Shown: positions 47,291 through 60,429, counted from the stretch's first letter. The stretch: DNA of 64,000 bases from Jackrogersella multiformis (GCA_902806575.1 CADCXD010000001.1:1054001-1118000), one strand, 5' to 3'. The notes: generated from the sequence alone by a model not told the origin. Translations and numbers: made by a program.

Positions 47291-50200
47291 CATAGTACCT
47301 ACATACATACCTAACCCTCAAGGTTTAAATCCAACGGCACGGGCACGGCCGAATATATTTTATAGGCAACCTACCTACCTACTCATACATATGTACATAC
47401 ATGTGCGCTATAGAATGTAACCCAAGTAAAGTCACCGTAGCATATTGGTGCATATGTGACTCGTGGAAGTCCGCGGAAGAACGAGACGAAACCGAAGAAA
47501 CCATCGAAAAAATATAGGTTACATACCTACGCAATAAAGATGATCTTAACACACACGTCCAGGAGTGACGAATCTCGTTGAGCAAAAGCACTAACGGCAG
47601 ATGGTGTGTGTGGGTAGGAGCAAGGGGGGTTTATCATACATGCCTACATGCGATACAGTTCTTTGACATATTCGTCTCCCCCCTCCGCTTGGATGCTTAG
47701 ACGAATAGACGAACAGGACGCAGCGAGAGCAGTGCGAGCCAGGTAAGGCAAGGCAAGACCAGCAGCAGGGCAAGGGCAGCGCAGGGCAGCGCAGGGCCAA
47801 GTTGTTGCGCCGTGGATCCTTGCGTGGATCGACTGACCGCCCGCACGCCTGTTGAATCTTGCGTCGTAGCGGCGGGACGTTGGACGCTAAAAGAGCGAAG
47901 GATACCTATATCATATCTGGAAAAGTCTTGGTATATACCCTTATTAAGAATAGGGCGGGAAACAGTGGAGTAATAGAGAGAGAAAGCATCTCCACCCGTT
48001 TGCCAATCACGGATCGTGACCCTTCAAGATTCGGGGGTGGTTCGGGATGCAATGCGATGTTAAAGAGGGAGGGTAGGTACGGTATATATGAAATATGTAG
48101 GAACGAAATACGATATATGTATAAGGTATGTATTAATGGCCCGATATATGGCTGCTTAAAGATTATCCTCCATAATAGATGATATGTGATTGATCGTATG
48201 CCTTAAGCAAGCAAGACGAGTTATTACATAACTAGGTATATATAGTGTATACATGTATATATATGCAAGTAACGAAGGGATGAGACTACTATGTAGAGGA
48301 TACGAGACAAAAGAATATACTAAAGACTTCCCATGACCTCGAGGTGAAGAATTATTACGCATCTGCCCCGGCTGCCCCAGGCATGCATGTGATAACGGTA
48401 GCGCAACGAAGGTGACAAAAAACCTTATTCACTGAACGGGAAGATTTGCGAGAAGCAAGAAACTGACAAAATGACAGAAACCCCAGACTGTGGTACTCGG
48501 TAGACCAAGCCGCGAGATAGCATGGTTGCATCGACGCAACGGTGGGATACTAGAGAGCCGATCCAAGTCCCGTGCCCATTAAAACAAAATACAATGGACA
48601 CCTACCTACCACCTACATACCTGTACAATAAAACAGCGCTCGCAGGCCACCTAGGCAGCTAGGTAATCTGCTAGTGTGGTGTAGACGACCATTCCGCGCA
48701 ACTCTGACCCGAGAGAAACGATCCAATCTCCAGGTTTCTCGCGCCAGTTAGCGAAAGGGTCCCAAAGGGTCGGGCGGCGAACGGGTTGCGTTCTTGCGGG
48801 TGCAGCGTTGGTAATATAAGCTAACGTCATCAACACTCGATGTCGAGATATGGTTGATCGAAATAGGGGGCACATAGCCCACCACCACCCATGTACTGCC
48901 TGCGGGGCTTAAAGCGACCCAAGACCCAAAGGGATGTGAAGTGGATGTTCATTATTATCACATAGTAAGTAGGACTTCTAGGCAGCTAGGACTCCCAGGA
49001 CTCCCTGACCTTTTTATGTATTATGTTACTATGTGGTGTAGATAAAAATCTAGCAAGCCGAGAACCAAGGCGGGAATATCCATGGTACGTAGATAAATAA
49101 TATGAAAGCGAAGTCTTACAGAAAGATCCATGAATTGGATGTCGATGCAACATCATCGTCATGACTTCCCTCCACAAACCCTAGGCTTTGCATGTTGCAC
49201 CATTTACGCAAGCGAAAAATTCCGCAACCCTTAAGAAGTTGTTGGTGAATAAGTCTAGGCCTCGGAGTTTGCTTTAGTCAAGAATAGCTAGCATTATCGT
49301 ACGAGTCTCTTCATTTGTGACGAGTGGTAATGAGACACGACCGGCATTATATTTGCCTAAGTAGGGTTAGAATTAATAGTCTTTACTTGGGCAGTTTAGT
49401 ATGCCTATTCGAGTTTAATAGTATGCGTTATGCACAACATTAGATAGTCACAAACAAGACAATTTATATCGCGAGAAAGAAGGACAAAAAGGCTATGCTT
49501 TTAGAGATCCGAGAGATAATTGGTGTTCAGTTTAAACTTTTCCCAATTTGATCATTTCCAGATTAATCATTCAAGACTCAAATAATGGGGTAAACTTTAA
49601 CTTGCAACTTAACCACATGCTTGGGTACCTGCTTAAGTACCTATAAGAAGGTAAATACATACTCGGCAATTACCTGTTAATCGAAAATCTGTATAAACTC
49701 GCATTAAGGGTAAACTCAACGTTAGAAGTCTCTATAAAAACAACAAAGCTACATATTATATCTCAAGCTAGGTAGGTAGGATTAAATAACCTTGGAAGCA
49801 TAAAAGTATTTACATACCATATATACACCCTTACATTATGTAAGTATACAAGCCATCCATTAACTATCATTCAATTAATACCGCCGTACATTACTAAAAT
49901 GTGGTTTGTCAGGCTGACAAAATACCTACAGCTCCCTCTACTGCTGATTATTATTGATAAAAAGAAGGAATACATCCATATATCAAGATAGATACCGCCG
50001 AGTATGTACATCCTATCATCGACTCCGAGTATACGGTACCCAATCACCTACGGCTCTTTATTTTGCCTCCTCGACGTTTATAGTCTCTTCTATGTACTTA
50101 ATAGGACAAACCTATTATGTCTATCATTACGTAGGTACTTCTGAGCAATTGGTAATGTTTGTCTGTACTATTTTAGTCTTAGATTTTAATCTGACCCTTC

Positions 50201-50812
50201 CAACTGTCTAATATTGATGGTCGACAAGTGTCATTCATCAGTCTGCCGTAGCAAAGCCAAACTTACTTGACAGGCCTATCCTACCTAACCTACCTCCTAG
50301 CCTATCTCCTAACCTAGGTCCTACCACTCTGCCACTTCTACATAGTACCCCTTTAGTTATGCAATTCCGGTGCCGTTTAAAACCACCTGTACATACCTAG
50401 GTAGCTACCGAGGTACTTTATCTAGCTACCTATGTACATCTGTCCTAACCTTGCAAAAGTTCCGATGCGTGCCTTCCCGGGACCTACTAGTGTAGTTCGT
50501 AGCACACTGTCAAGGGTTAGCCGCTATATCCACTAATCCACTACGGTTATCCTCCAGTCTTTCCAAGACACTTTCCCCCATGTAAATCCACCTACCACGC
50601 TAATCTAAGGCGCCACACTTCCCCCACCTCATGCCCTTTCCCCCCAAAAGCTCGACAAAGCTACTGTAATCCATGGATGCCCTTGACCCTTGCCTCCAAT
50701 CGGCTGGTGGCGCTTCCATCTGCTTTAATAAAGTTTGCGCCTCTCCCAGTTGATCACAGCAGGTGCAGTGAAGTCCCTTAAGAGCCTTTAAGGGGACTTT
50801 GTCTTACATAGG

Positions 50813-50828
50813 TTTTTTTTTTTTTTTT
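50813..50828. repeat. Poly-T run (16 T)
   Basis: Uninterrupted T16 in the presumed velB promoter. Such poly(dA:dT) tracts commonly exclude nucleosomes. Confidence 0.8.
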
Positions 50829-51392
50829 CTCCAACCACGTTTACTCGTTTACTCTACCTAGGCTCTACGGTCAAAACCATCCCACCTTATTTTCTACCAC
50901 ATGGTAAACAAACTTTGACAGCTTACAGTTAATATTCAGCATACTTTACCGTCCCATCTCTTTAGCTCTTCTCCCCGCGCAAGTTCTGTCCTGTTACTTG
51001 ATTCCATCGGAAAAGTAAACTGTGGATGTTCCACCAGGTCCACCGCCGAGGCACCCTTGATCGCATGAACCTTACCACCTGGTTACCACCTTACCACCTT
51101 ACCACTCGCCTTGCATTTTACATATATAGTGCTCAAGGTCCTTACTAGAGGACAAAGACGCTCCACCTACACATTTTCGAGTACGGCATATCTTACGCTT
51201 AATATTTCCTTCGCCCTTCGATCTCGACCGACCGCTCAACCACTCTTCATCCGCCCAACTTTCAGATTTACCATCCGTAGTTTCTTAAGCGCAAGTCGAG
51301 GGATCCGCGCCGAGCTCGACCGCAGGAGTTACGCAGGGCCAGAAAAAAATAAATTGCGCAGAAGGTCAGAGGAAGCAGGAAATCTAGTCATC

Positions 51393-53019
51393 ATGAGTTC
51401 AGGTTACCCAGCTCCGCCTGTCCACCACTCCCAGGCGTTCCAGTCTGAGATGCCAGGTCCATCTGCACATCATCCAGGTTACGCCCAACTTCCTCCTCCT
51501 ATGTCCTTCAATTATCAGCAAGACCCTATAACCAACCCTCACCGCACGAACATGCCTCCCCCGCGAACGAATATGGCCCCGCCCAATATGCCTGGCCCTA
51601 GGGACCGCACTGGCGAGCTTGCCTCGACAGAAAACGGTGTTGGCGGCCCCGGTCCCAACTCGCTTACTTCTAAACCTGGCGTCGAGGAGAAAGACAAGCC
51701 GGCTCCGCAACCTATCGAAGGAACAGACGCAACTAGGAAATATAGGTAATATTAACCCTCAAAGGCCATTGCAGCCTTCGGTTTTCGCCTCGTAGGACTA
51801 ACAAATAGCGTAGACTCGAGGTTGTCCAACAACCTCTGAGGGCGAGAATGTGCGGTTTTGGTGATAAGGTGACCACACTTTGTCCATTGGGCTGTTTGCC
51901 TATGTCGATTCATACGCTAATTCCAAGCAGGATCGACGGCCCATTACTCCTCCTCCCTGTATTAGACTAGTAGTAATGGACAAAACTACAGGAAAGGAGG
52001 TAGATTGCAAGTGTGTGAAATGCGACCTTGTTGCTCTATAGACCAAAACTAACCATAAGCCAGCGAGGTTGAACACCAACATTATGTATTACACGTCGAT
52101 CTTTGGTCCGAAAATGGAGACAAGGAGGTCAATCTCGTCAAACATTCTCAGCAATCGCCGTCCATTTCATCTACGCAGGCATCTTCCTTCCGGGAAGTGA
52201 TCGAAGGGAGTCAGGCGGGAGGCTATGGATACCAATCCATTGTGCCGTCGAATCGCGACTATGGGCAGCAACCTAACGCAGGCTACCCTCATGCAATGCC
52301 TCCTTACCAGCCAGATCCATACGGACAAGGTAATAAACCTCCTTAATTGTGTGCGCCGACTTCTTTGTTTCTCACCTGCTAAGTAGGATACGGTTATCCC
52401 CCACAAGCCCAGCCGTATGGCTATCCTGGTGGGGGCTATCGAAATGACATGGTGCCGGGGGTACCTCAGTTGCCATCACAGCCAATGTTCGGGCCCCGTT
52501 TCTCTCAAGATATGCCAGGACACCAGATGACGCAGCATCGCCTGATGGGGCCTCAGTCTCCGAACGGCATGTATACGAGAAATCTTATTGGTAGCCTCGC
52601 TGCCAGTGCTTCGCGTCTCACGGATCCTACGGACAAGATTGGGATATGGTTTATCTTACAAGATTTAAGTGTCCGGACGGAAGGCTGGTTTAGGTAAGCC
52701 ACCAAGCGCAAGCCACTCGCGTGACGCTTACACGATGTACAGATTACGGTTCTCGTTCATCAACCTACGAAGACCAGATGCGACTTCTAACGGCGGTAGT
52801 GACGCCGAGCTCTTGAACAGAGGTAGAGCGCCGGTTCTTGCACAGGTTTTCAGCGAGAAATTCCAGGTCTATTCAGCGAAGAAGTTCCCCGGTGTATGCG
52901 AGAGCACCGCTCTGAGCAAGTGCTTCGCCGTGCAAGGTGTCAAAATCCCCATCAGAAAAGATGGCCAGGATGGAAAGGGGAGCAAGGGCAGGGGATCAGA
53001 TGAGGAGGATGAAAATTAG
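51393..53019 (+). CDS. velB: Velvet-family regulator VelB
   Basis: Velvet protein that in other ascomycetes partners with VeA and LaeA, or with VosA, to control development and secondary metabolism. Six exons join in phase: 51393-51745, 51814-51868, 51931-52010, 52064-52329, 52387-52693 and 52743-53019, giving 445 residues. The N-terminal ~115 residues are Pro/Met/Asn-rich. The velvet domain starts at YRLEVVQQPLRARMCGFGDK and continues with DRRPITPPPCIRLVV and HYVLHVDLWSENGDKEVNLV. It is interrupted by about 120 residues rich in Gln, Pro, Gly and Tyr. It resumes with NLIGSLAASASRLTD, GIWFILQDLSVRTEGWFRLR and FPGVCESTALSKCFAVQGVK. A split velvet domain of this kind is the VelB signature and separates it from VosA and VeA. 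The acidic tail ends SDEEDEN. The long upstream region suggests complex transcriptional control. Confidence 0.94.
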
Positions 53020-55131
53020 GACCCGTATCAACCGTTGTCTGGATACGGACGAAGTTGACTCCATTGGATGATAGGCCCACCAGATTCGGCTACATTTCCT
53101 TTGGAATAAGGGCAACTTGCCACTATCACGATTCACGATGCGCTGCTGAGAGCACACGCGCTCGTATACCCCCCGACAGGTAAATGGCGAAAGGGGGCTT
53201 AGGCTCCATGGACGAGATAGAGGAGCCCATCTGACGCCGACAGAAAACGAAGTCAGGCGACCGTAGGGCAAAGTTTTAGATCGCCCAGTTCAACCTAGAA
53301 TACGGTTGACTAGGTTCATACGTTACATTTGCAAACCGAGGGTTTGGTTCTACAGTATACCCGCCATAAGCACAGATGAGATCTATGGAAGCGATGAATT
53401 TTGAAAGATATGCGCGTCATTGGTTTTTCTATTATTTTTCTGGGACATGGAGTAACTTTCCGTGCAACTATGAAGAATACCTTATTTCTATTGTTTGTGA
53501 CTAATAGGTATATTTTAGGTCCTGCTGAACTAGGTACCTACCGTAAGTACTGAGTTCAGCAAACTCACTATCACCAGTTAGCTTAATGCTGGTACTCTCC
53601 CCTTTCTTTCGTCCTGTAGCATTAGGTACAGGCATTTACCTAATCCGGGCGACTGTGATGATGGCCAAAGGTCGATAATGAGCACGTGCTTGCGTATGGC
53701 TGACATACCGACCAGGTATGTAGGTAGTAGAGATTCGCCTTACCATCCATCGATTGCCCCGATGATGTGGTATACTTTAGAGTTAGTGCAAGGTTTGCCT
53801 TATTGTTGGGATGACAGATGCGCCCCGGGTTAGTACCCAGATTCCAGAACCTTGAGATAGGACCGAGACTTCCTAGGAATTCCAAACGGCCGCGCAAGTA
53901 TTCCCGATCAACACCTGGGCGTCGAACATCGATTTGTATCTACATAATTACCTAGTGGAAAGTACTGCTACCATACTCGAATGTTTAGATGGCGTGCCCC
54001 ATTGTATGATAAGACGGTTTCGACATGCATGAGATATGTACGTCTTTGTTTCTTTATTAAAATGAGAGGCTCGACGGCCAACCAGCGTACCGGATCAGAT
54101 CAGTTTTATCCAACGCTCGGATCTGATCTGATCAGGGGAAGGGTACGGGAACCGTATCACCGGTAAAGCGCTTAGACTTTATTAGTAGATCTACTAACTT
54201 ACCTACACCTAGGTAGGAAAGTAGTTGCTTTGTTAGGCGAAGATTACCTAGGTATTTATCTGATAAGGCTATGCCGGCCGTGTCCTGTATGTTCAGCTTC
54301 TGTTTAGTGTATATTGGATATTGTGGGAACGGGAAGGAGTAGGAGAGAAAAATAATTGGTACCAAATCTGATGATTACAAAATGCCAAGAACGACTTAAG
54401 TAAAATTGGTAAAATTGGCAATGGCACCAATGACACCATATCAGAGCTCGTGCTTGCGGTGCTGGACCTAGATATTTTCATTACGTCTTAGTTACCTCAT
54501 CTGTTGGTTCTATGGCTAGCTTGGTTTTTCGTAGTGGAACCTTCACGAACTCTAGTTTTCTTTTGCTGGAGCGAGTGATGTATTAAATTTTGGATTTCGG
54601 CTTTTTCTTTCTTTCTCGATAGTCTTAAACGATTAATTTTCTTTTCCGATTAGGCGGGGAAATTCTAATTCGCCTCGTGATCCGAAAGCTGGCGTACTCC
54701 GTTTGCGGTAGCTGTCTGTAGGTAGTCATATGGACTTTCCAGGATTCTAAAAAGATTGACATTGCATTGTCTCAGAGCATACATAGTAGAGCATAAAACA
54801 TAGAGCTGTAAGTTAGTCACACAAGGTTGTACCTAGGGGTAGTTTCCCTGACGAGATCGCGCAATTGCCAAAGCTGTTGGGTATTTATCGACCTGGGGGC
54901 GCACCTCTTTGTCCTAGAATTGACCTAGACACTGTCTTCATTATCTGTCTCACATTAAACTTACTACTTACTACTTACTACTTTCTGCTTTCTACTTTAT
55001 ACCCTCTCTAATTGCAATTGAAACTGCAATTCGCTATTGCGATATTCTCCTTCACGCCAGCCTATAATTTTAGGTCACTGAAGTCACTCAGATCACTTGG
55101 AACTCAGAACTCGGAAAGACGCTTTGAAAAA
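53020..55131. other. Intergenic between velB and the DUF3602 gene
   Basis: 2.1 kb, no gene recognised. A hairpin-forming inverted repeat lies at 54093-54133. The last 150 bases before 55132 contain tandem TACTACTTACTAC words in a probable leader. Confidence 0.55.
54093..54133. repeat. 11-bp perfect inverted repeat with 19-bp loop
   Basis: Arms GATCAGATCAG (54093-54103) and CTGATCTGATC (54123-54133). Confidence 0.8.
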
Positions 55132-55680
55132 ATGACTGGACAAATGACCTCGACCGGCCGAGGCGGCGCCGGCAACATCGCCGATTCTACCAAATCCCCT
55201 AAGATCCAGCCGATCGACCTCGAGACACCTACTCTCAAGACCTCAGTCGTCACTACAGGTCGTGGCGGCTCTGGAAATATGGCACCGAACAAGGATCCCA
55301 TCGAGACGCGGGCGCGCCAGGACGTCGGGCCGTAAGTTGCTTCTTCTGCTGTCCTTTGTATTTGTTCGCAACAGGGTCAATTAGAATCTGCGTACCTAGG
55401 TAGATAGATGGGGAAGCCACTTGTCTAAACGCCATGGGTACGCACAAACCGATGTACATAACTGACCTAATCAACCTTTAGTATTGAGCGACGACCGAGC
55501 CACGGGGCAACCCATGTAGGGCGCGGAGGAGCAGCCAACATCGTCAAGGAGGCGGGAATCACAAAAGCGAACGTCGACGGCTCGGCTGTAGAGGATAATG
55601 GGTCGCCGGCACCTAAGAGCCAGGCGAACGGAGCTAACGGGCTGGCGGCCAAGGCCAAGGAGTTCTTCAAAAAGGTTTAG
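55132..55680 (+). CDS. DUF3602 (Par32-like) GRGG-repeat protein
   Basis: Small protein of the DUF3602 family, defined by repeated GRGGxGN motifs. Exons 55132-55331 and 55482-55680 join in phase to 132 residues. Three motif copies are visible: GRGGAGNIAD, GRGGSGNMAP and GRGGAANIVK. The rest is low in hydrophobic residues and probably disordered, ending in a basic AKAKEFFKKV. The yeast relative Par32 is a TORC1-responsive phosphoprotein that inhibits ammonium transporters, and filamentous fungal members are little studied. The ATG at 55132 is the first in frame; a second Met at 55144 could also serve. The role here is inferred only. Confidence 0.87.
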
Positions 55681-57207
55681 GTTGTCTTGAGAAGAAAAGG
55701 GGAGAAGGCACCGCCCAAATGATTATTTTTCTCTCGGTTATCCTCCACAGAACTCGGTCGAACCGATCCGATGAAAGGGGGGCTAGGACGGTGTTAGTTT
55801 TGTCAGGTGGTTGTGCTTTACTTAGGTTTTGTTATTCCGATATACCACGAGAGGACATGTATCGGCATGGGCGAGCATGGAGTTATGGTCTAGTTTTCAT
55901 ATACGAGAGAAAAGGAGGTCAAGAGGTTACGTACCTAAAATAAATCCATGAGATGGTTGTGATGAAAATACTGTAAAATGTTGTCGATGGGCTAGCAGTA
56001 GTGCTGGGATGGTACTGAAACTTGCAAGTTGTAGCGGAAAATACAAAATTATATATATATAAAGTTAGCTTCACGGGGAGCTATACAGTGATGTCTAATA
56101 TGTTTTGTATTCTGATAGCCTGTAAGTACCTACCTGACTTTGGATCGACGCATACTTGCATATGATGCGTATATTTATATTAAACATATGCTAAAGATGC
56201 CTAGGTAATTAATACTATATTCTACTAACTAGTTCCATGATACTCTCCAATATGATGAATTGATCAAACCAACTGTTTCTGTGGCGTGATGTGTATACAA
56301 TTACTTGCTTCATAGGGCCGATGTGAAGAAACCCTCTCTATAGCGCGATGCTGTGTGACACTTATATTCCGTATGAGGTATATCAACGACCAACTGACGA
56401 GCTGAAGTCCTAGTTACACGCCGCGAGTCTCTCCTATTGGAGATATCTCTTCCACCACAAAGTATGAGGTGATTGAGCGATTACACAGATCTATCGAGAA
56501 GTCGTAGCATACTTGCAGGTTCGAGAGGCAAGGGAGACAAAAGTTTGCTGACCTAAGATCGAATACCCCTGAGAATCCTATATGCAGATATGCCGTCCTG
56601 ACCACATCCAGCTCGTTTGCCTACGGCTTTTATGGCTGAGTTCATAGTGGTTTATATGTTGGTGACAAGCTACGTTGTTATATCCACGGCGGTGTCTTTA
56701 TCATACGATTTGTTGTCTGGTCCGTGTAAATATATATTCTACCCGTAGCGTATCCGGCAACGGCCGGCGGCGGTGATAGTGACTATGATAGATGGGGTTA
56801 TTCTGCGGCACGGCCATTTTGTTAGCTATGAATTCATATGAGGATGCAAATATTGATGAGGATAAAATAAAGCGAATTCAATCAAAATTACATCGTAATA
56901 TCATAAAATCTAGGGTATTATAAGTCCGAGACGCAGCCGGCTCCGACCGCGGACTGCTTACGTGAGTCACAACCAACCCTAATGACCCGGAGTGACATCG
57001 CCGATAAGTTCGGCGATGCGCCTCGAAACACAACCTAAACATTTACTAGTAACCCAGCAACTTCATTCCGGATATCGCCATCCCCCGCCCCTCCTCATTA
57101 AAATTTAACATATACCTACTTACCTAAGGAGGCAGGCACCTAAGCACGAAGCAAGGGGCATATAAACCTCGGCGAACATTGGGAGCACAGCAGCAGCAAC
57201 AAGCACC
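55681..57207. other. Intergenic between the DUF3602 and GNAT genes
   Basis: 1.5 kb, AT-rich in the first part, without a recognisable gene. An AACCCTAA octamer lies near 56972, about 235 bases before the GNAT start. Confidence 0.55.
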
Positions 57208-58401
57208 ATGATGCTCGCAGACACAGACGGAGACGGCGACGTGAAGATCTACACGCAGCCGCCGGAAGCGCTGGTAGCCCTCCTGCAGACGCACCACGTG
57301 CCGCACGCGCTGCCGCTGCTGCGGCGCCTGCGGTTCGCCGCCGCCTTCCCCGGCGGCATCACGGAGCACGCGCGCATCCTGTACGCGGCGGCGGATCCCG
57401 CGCCGGACGCCCCGTTCGCCGCCGCGTACTTGGACTTCTCGCGCGGCCCTGAGACCCAGCTGTGGCTGTACGCGTCGCTCGAGCATACGTGTCCTTGTCC
57501 TCCGCTTTCTTCTTCTTCTGCTGCTTCTAATTCTGCTTCTGCGCAACCCCCTGCCGAACCCAGCACCATCGCGCTCACGGAGGAGCAGCAGTACGCGGCG
57601 GCGGCGGCGTGCGCGGTGCGCGTGCTGCGCGAGGTCAAGCGGCAGCGGGATCTGTACTACCTATCGTCTTCTTCCTCTTCTTCCTCTTCTTCGACCTCGA
57701 CCTCGCGCGGACAGCAGGAGCAGCCGACGGTGCTGGCGGGGGCGCTCAACGAGGCGCTGCGGCTGGCGCTGCTGGGGCGGGGCGTGGCGCTGGCGCGGAC
57801 CGACGTGTTCGACAAGTGGATGTTCCGCGCGGACGCGCTGCCGGCGCCGGCGAGCCCGCTGCGGGAGGGCATGAGGTGGGGCCCCGTGAGGCGCGAGGAT
57901 GTGCCGCTTATGCTGTCAAGGACGCGGATTCAGAGGACGGAGTGGGTTTGCCCCTTTTTTCTTCCTTTTTTTATTTTATATTCTGGTTTGTTTTTGGTTG
58001 GAGAAAGAGAGAGAGAGAGACAGAGAGAGGGGAGAGATTTCTTATACCTACCTACCTACCTACCCTCGCTGAGACGTAGGCCTGCGCTGACATACCCGAT
58101 CGTGTGACCGTATAGGCGGACTGTGGTCCTACTACCAAGTATGGCCGTCTACCTCGACGACGGCACGCCTATCGCGTGGGCGCTTCTGGGACCCGACTCC
58201 TCGCTGAGCAGCCTGCACTGCGAGGAGGAGTGGCGCGGGAAAGGCTTTGCGAAGGCCGTGGCCGTCAAGATCCTGCGCGAGCGCTTGAAGGACTACGACG
58301 ACGATGTGAATTGCTGGGCGAACGTCGCGCCGGACAACCCGATGAGCCAGAAAGTCTGCAGGAGTTTAGGCGGGAAAGTGGTTTGGACGGTGTCGTGGTA
58401 A
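57208..58401 (+). CDS. GNAT-family N-acetyltransferase (FR47-like C-terminal domain)
   Basis: Two exons, 57208-57941 and 58116-58401, join in phase (GA|G) to 339 residues. The C-terminal part has the GNAT fold signature: MAVYLDDGTPIAWALLGPDS, then the acetyl-CoA-binding loop region CEEEWRGKGFAKAVAVKIL, and the final VAPDNPMSQKVCRSLGG. This resembles FR47/glycine-N-acyltransferase-like domains. The N-terminal ~240 residues are GC-rich coding sequence with Ala/Leu-rich helices and two Ser-rich tracts from TCT/TTC repeats. The substrate is unknown; it could acylate small amines or proteins. The intron (57942-58115) contains GA and CCTA repeats. Two ATGs are adjacent at the start, and I chose the first. 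Confidence 0.85.
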
Positions 58402-58587
58402 GTTTAACAGAAACAATCCAACCATTTACTTTTCTGTTATATATATTTCTATCTGGTAATATGATATTAACACAGTGGCTAGGAGTAAGATAGACCTAGA
58501 CAAGAGTTTCCCAGTCTAATAAATACGCAGCTCTATGGTGAGCCTAGACTCGGCATTTATACATATAATAGACCCTGGAGCGTCTCG

Positions 58588-59849
58588 TCAACTGCTAGTT
58601 AAACGCTGCACCTCCTCAAGATAGAACTTCAAGTCATCCGGCTTCACCAATGGTGTGATGCCGTGGCCGAGGTTGGCAATCCAACCCTTTTTGCCGCCTC
58701 CGAACCCTTTGACCATCTCTTCTACCGTCTCAGATATGGACCCCCTCGTGCCGTACAATACACCCGGGTCTGCGTTGCCTTGGAATACAACGCGCCTATC
58801 CCCCCGAATCCTGACGGCTTCCGCGGGGTCCATCTGCCAATCTAAGCCTACGACGTCGTAACCTAGATTGCAAACCGAGTCTAGCGCGTAGTCGGCTCCT
58901 TTAGGAAAGACAATCATAGGCACTGGTTCTAAGCCCAACTCCGTCAACTTCTGAGGTAGATGCTTTGAGATGTAGGCCAGGTAGGGTTCGCTAAACTTCT
59001 TGAAACTCGCTGGTGAGAGCTCTCCCGCCCACGAGTCGAATACTTGGATCAGCTGAGCTCCGGCTTTGACTTGGAGCGCTAGATACTCAACGCAGATCTC
59101 CGATATCTTTTGGAGCAAGGCTTTAGTCTCTTCGGGGTAGCGGTATATCCACTTCTTGCTCTCGATGAAAAGCTTCGTCCCGCCGCCTTCGACCATGTAG
59201 CAGAAGAGGGTCCAAGGGGCACCGCAGAAGCCAATTAACGGCACGCGACCTTTCAGCTTCTTCCTCGTCAAGGTTATGGCCTTGTAAACGTAGTCCAGCT
59301 CGGCCGCGACATCCACGTCCTTGCTGAGCACCTTGGGGTATTGGCCGTCGTCGGGCGACCGCAACGGGTCGGGGAAATGCGGCCCTTTCTTGTCTACCAT
59401 CTCGACGACCATCCCCATAGCCTGGGGGATCACGAGGATGTCGGAGAAGATAATCGAGGCATCCAGCAAGCCGGCGAATCGCTCAATGGGCTGCAAGGTC
59501 AGGGTCGAGGCGATCTCGGGACTGCGGCAGCATTCGAAAAAATCGCGATTGCCCTTGGCTTGATGATATTCCGGTAGATAGCGGCCAGCTGGAGGAGGGA
59601 TTAGTTGTTAGATTACTTTATATCTAGAATATATATATATGTATATATATATGTGTGTGTGTGTGTGTAAGTGTGTATTATACCTTGACGCATGATCCAT
59701 ATTGGAGCGCGCTCTACATCTTCGCCTGCATCGTACAACAAATACTTGAGTTAGTAAAACTCTGAAATACTCATAGTAATAGCATGATACACACCTCGCG
59801 CTGTCCTCAAGATTAAATCATTAGACAACGGCTCAAAATCGTGAGCCAT
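58588..59849 (-). CDS. HEM12: Uroporphyrinogen decarboxylase
   Basis: Fifth enzyme of heme synthesis, converting uroporphyrinogen III to coproporphyrinogen III in the cytosol without a cofactor. Exons 59849-59795, 59725-59684 and 59588-58588 join in phase to 365 residues, the normal length. The N-terminal signature APIWIMRQAGRYLPEY spans the second junction. Further landmarks are FSDILVIPQAMGMVVEM with the conserved Asp, GFCGAPWTLFCYMVEGGGTK, VFDSWAGELSP, and a C-terminal GHGITPLVKPDDLKFYLEEV. The start ATG at 59849 fits the family (MAHDFEPLSNDLILRTARGE). The second intron holds a long TA/TG microsatellite. The gene is divergent from the unknown gene at 60430 across 580 bases, so the two promoters may share elements. 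Confidence 0.97.
59629..59668. repeat. TA/TG dinucleotide microsatellite in a HEM12 intron
   Basis: AT repeats followed by GT repeats, fully inside the second HEM12 intron. Likely length-polymorphic. Confidence 0.9.
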
Positions 59850-60429
59850 GATAAAGCTGATTGTAGGTTGAATACCTGAGTACCAGGTAGGTAAGTTTGA
59901 ATATAAAAGAACCTTGGAAGCTTCAAAAGTTGAATATAGAAGCAGCCGTCAAGGTCTTGGTAGGTACCGGTTACCACTGACCCCGCGGTTGTACCTCCCC
60001 AGGTACCTTACCTAGGGTACAGGTGGGATGGACCCCTGTAGGAGGTACAATACTTGTAACAATACCCTCATCGGAAGTCACGGAATACCTAGGTACACAC
60101 TACCGTATTGAAAGTGGAGATTCAAGGTGGCATTTGACCAATGGAATTGCTCAAATTAATTTTACACGAATTCTGAGCATCGACGTCAATTTTCTCTTTA
60201 TTCTCTTTAAAGCTTCAAAAAGTTCAACATCAAGCTACCACCTGTAGATATCTACACAGTAGCACAGCCTCCAACCATATAATCTATGAATACCTACCTA
60301 ACCTAGGTACCCAAGAAACTACCTACTAAATCGGAAAACCCTAACTAGTACCATCGAGTGTAGTCATGACTGAGAGGGGGACTTGCGCGCCCTATCGCCC
60401 TCCTCAACGTCATCCTCCTTCCTTTGCCC
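59850..60429. promoter_or_regulatory. Divergent promoter region between HEM12 and the unknown gene
   Basis: 580 bases between two start codons pointing apart. It contains ACCT/AGGT tracts and an AAAACCCTAACTAG element at about 60336-60349, which resembles the telo-box-like AACCCTAA element of fungal promoters. Factor binding is not known. Confidence 0.4.

Larger units (their letters stand above)
43982..51392. other. 7.4 kb gene desert between the RhoGEF and velB
   Basis: No open frame here has a recognisable domain or coherent splice structure. It contains the RhoGEF 3' UTR, CT- and A-rich stretches (45550-45740), a CTGCGA hexanucleotide repeat (45987-46019), an ATTT repeat near 46677-46703, many ACCT/AGGT arrays (densest at 47060-47310), and a T16 run (50813-50828) about 560 bases before velB. 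The last ~900 bases are pyrimidine-rich and look like a promoter and long 5' leader of velB. Confidence 0.6.

Noticed and set aside
60336..60346. Possible telomerase RNA template (AACCCTAAC, 1.5 telomere repeats)
   Set aside because: Nine-base matches in any register are expected about three times in 64 kb by chance. It lies in a short divergent promoter with no room for a typical large fungal telomerase RNA.
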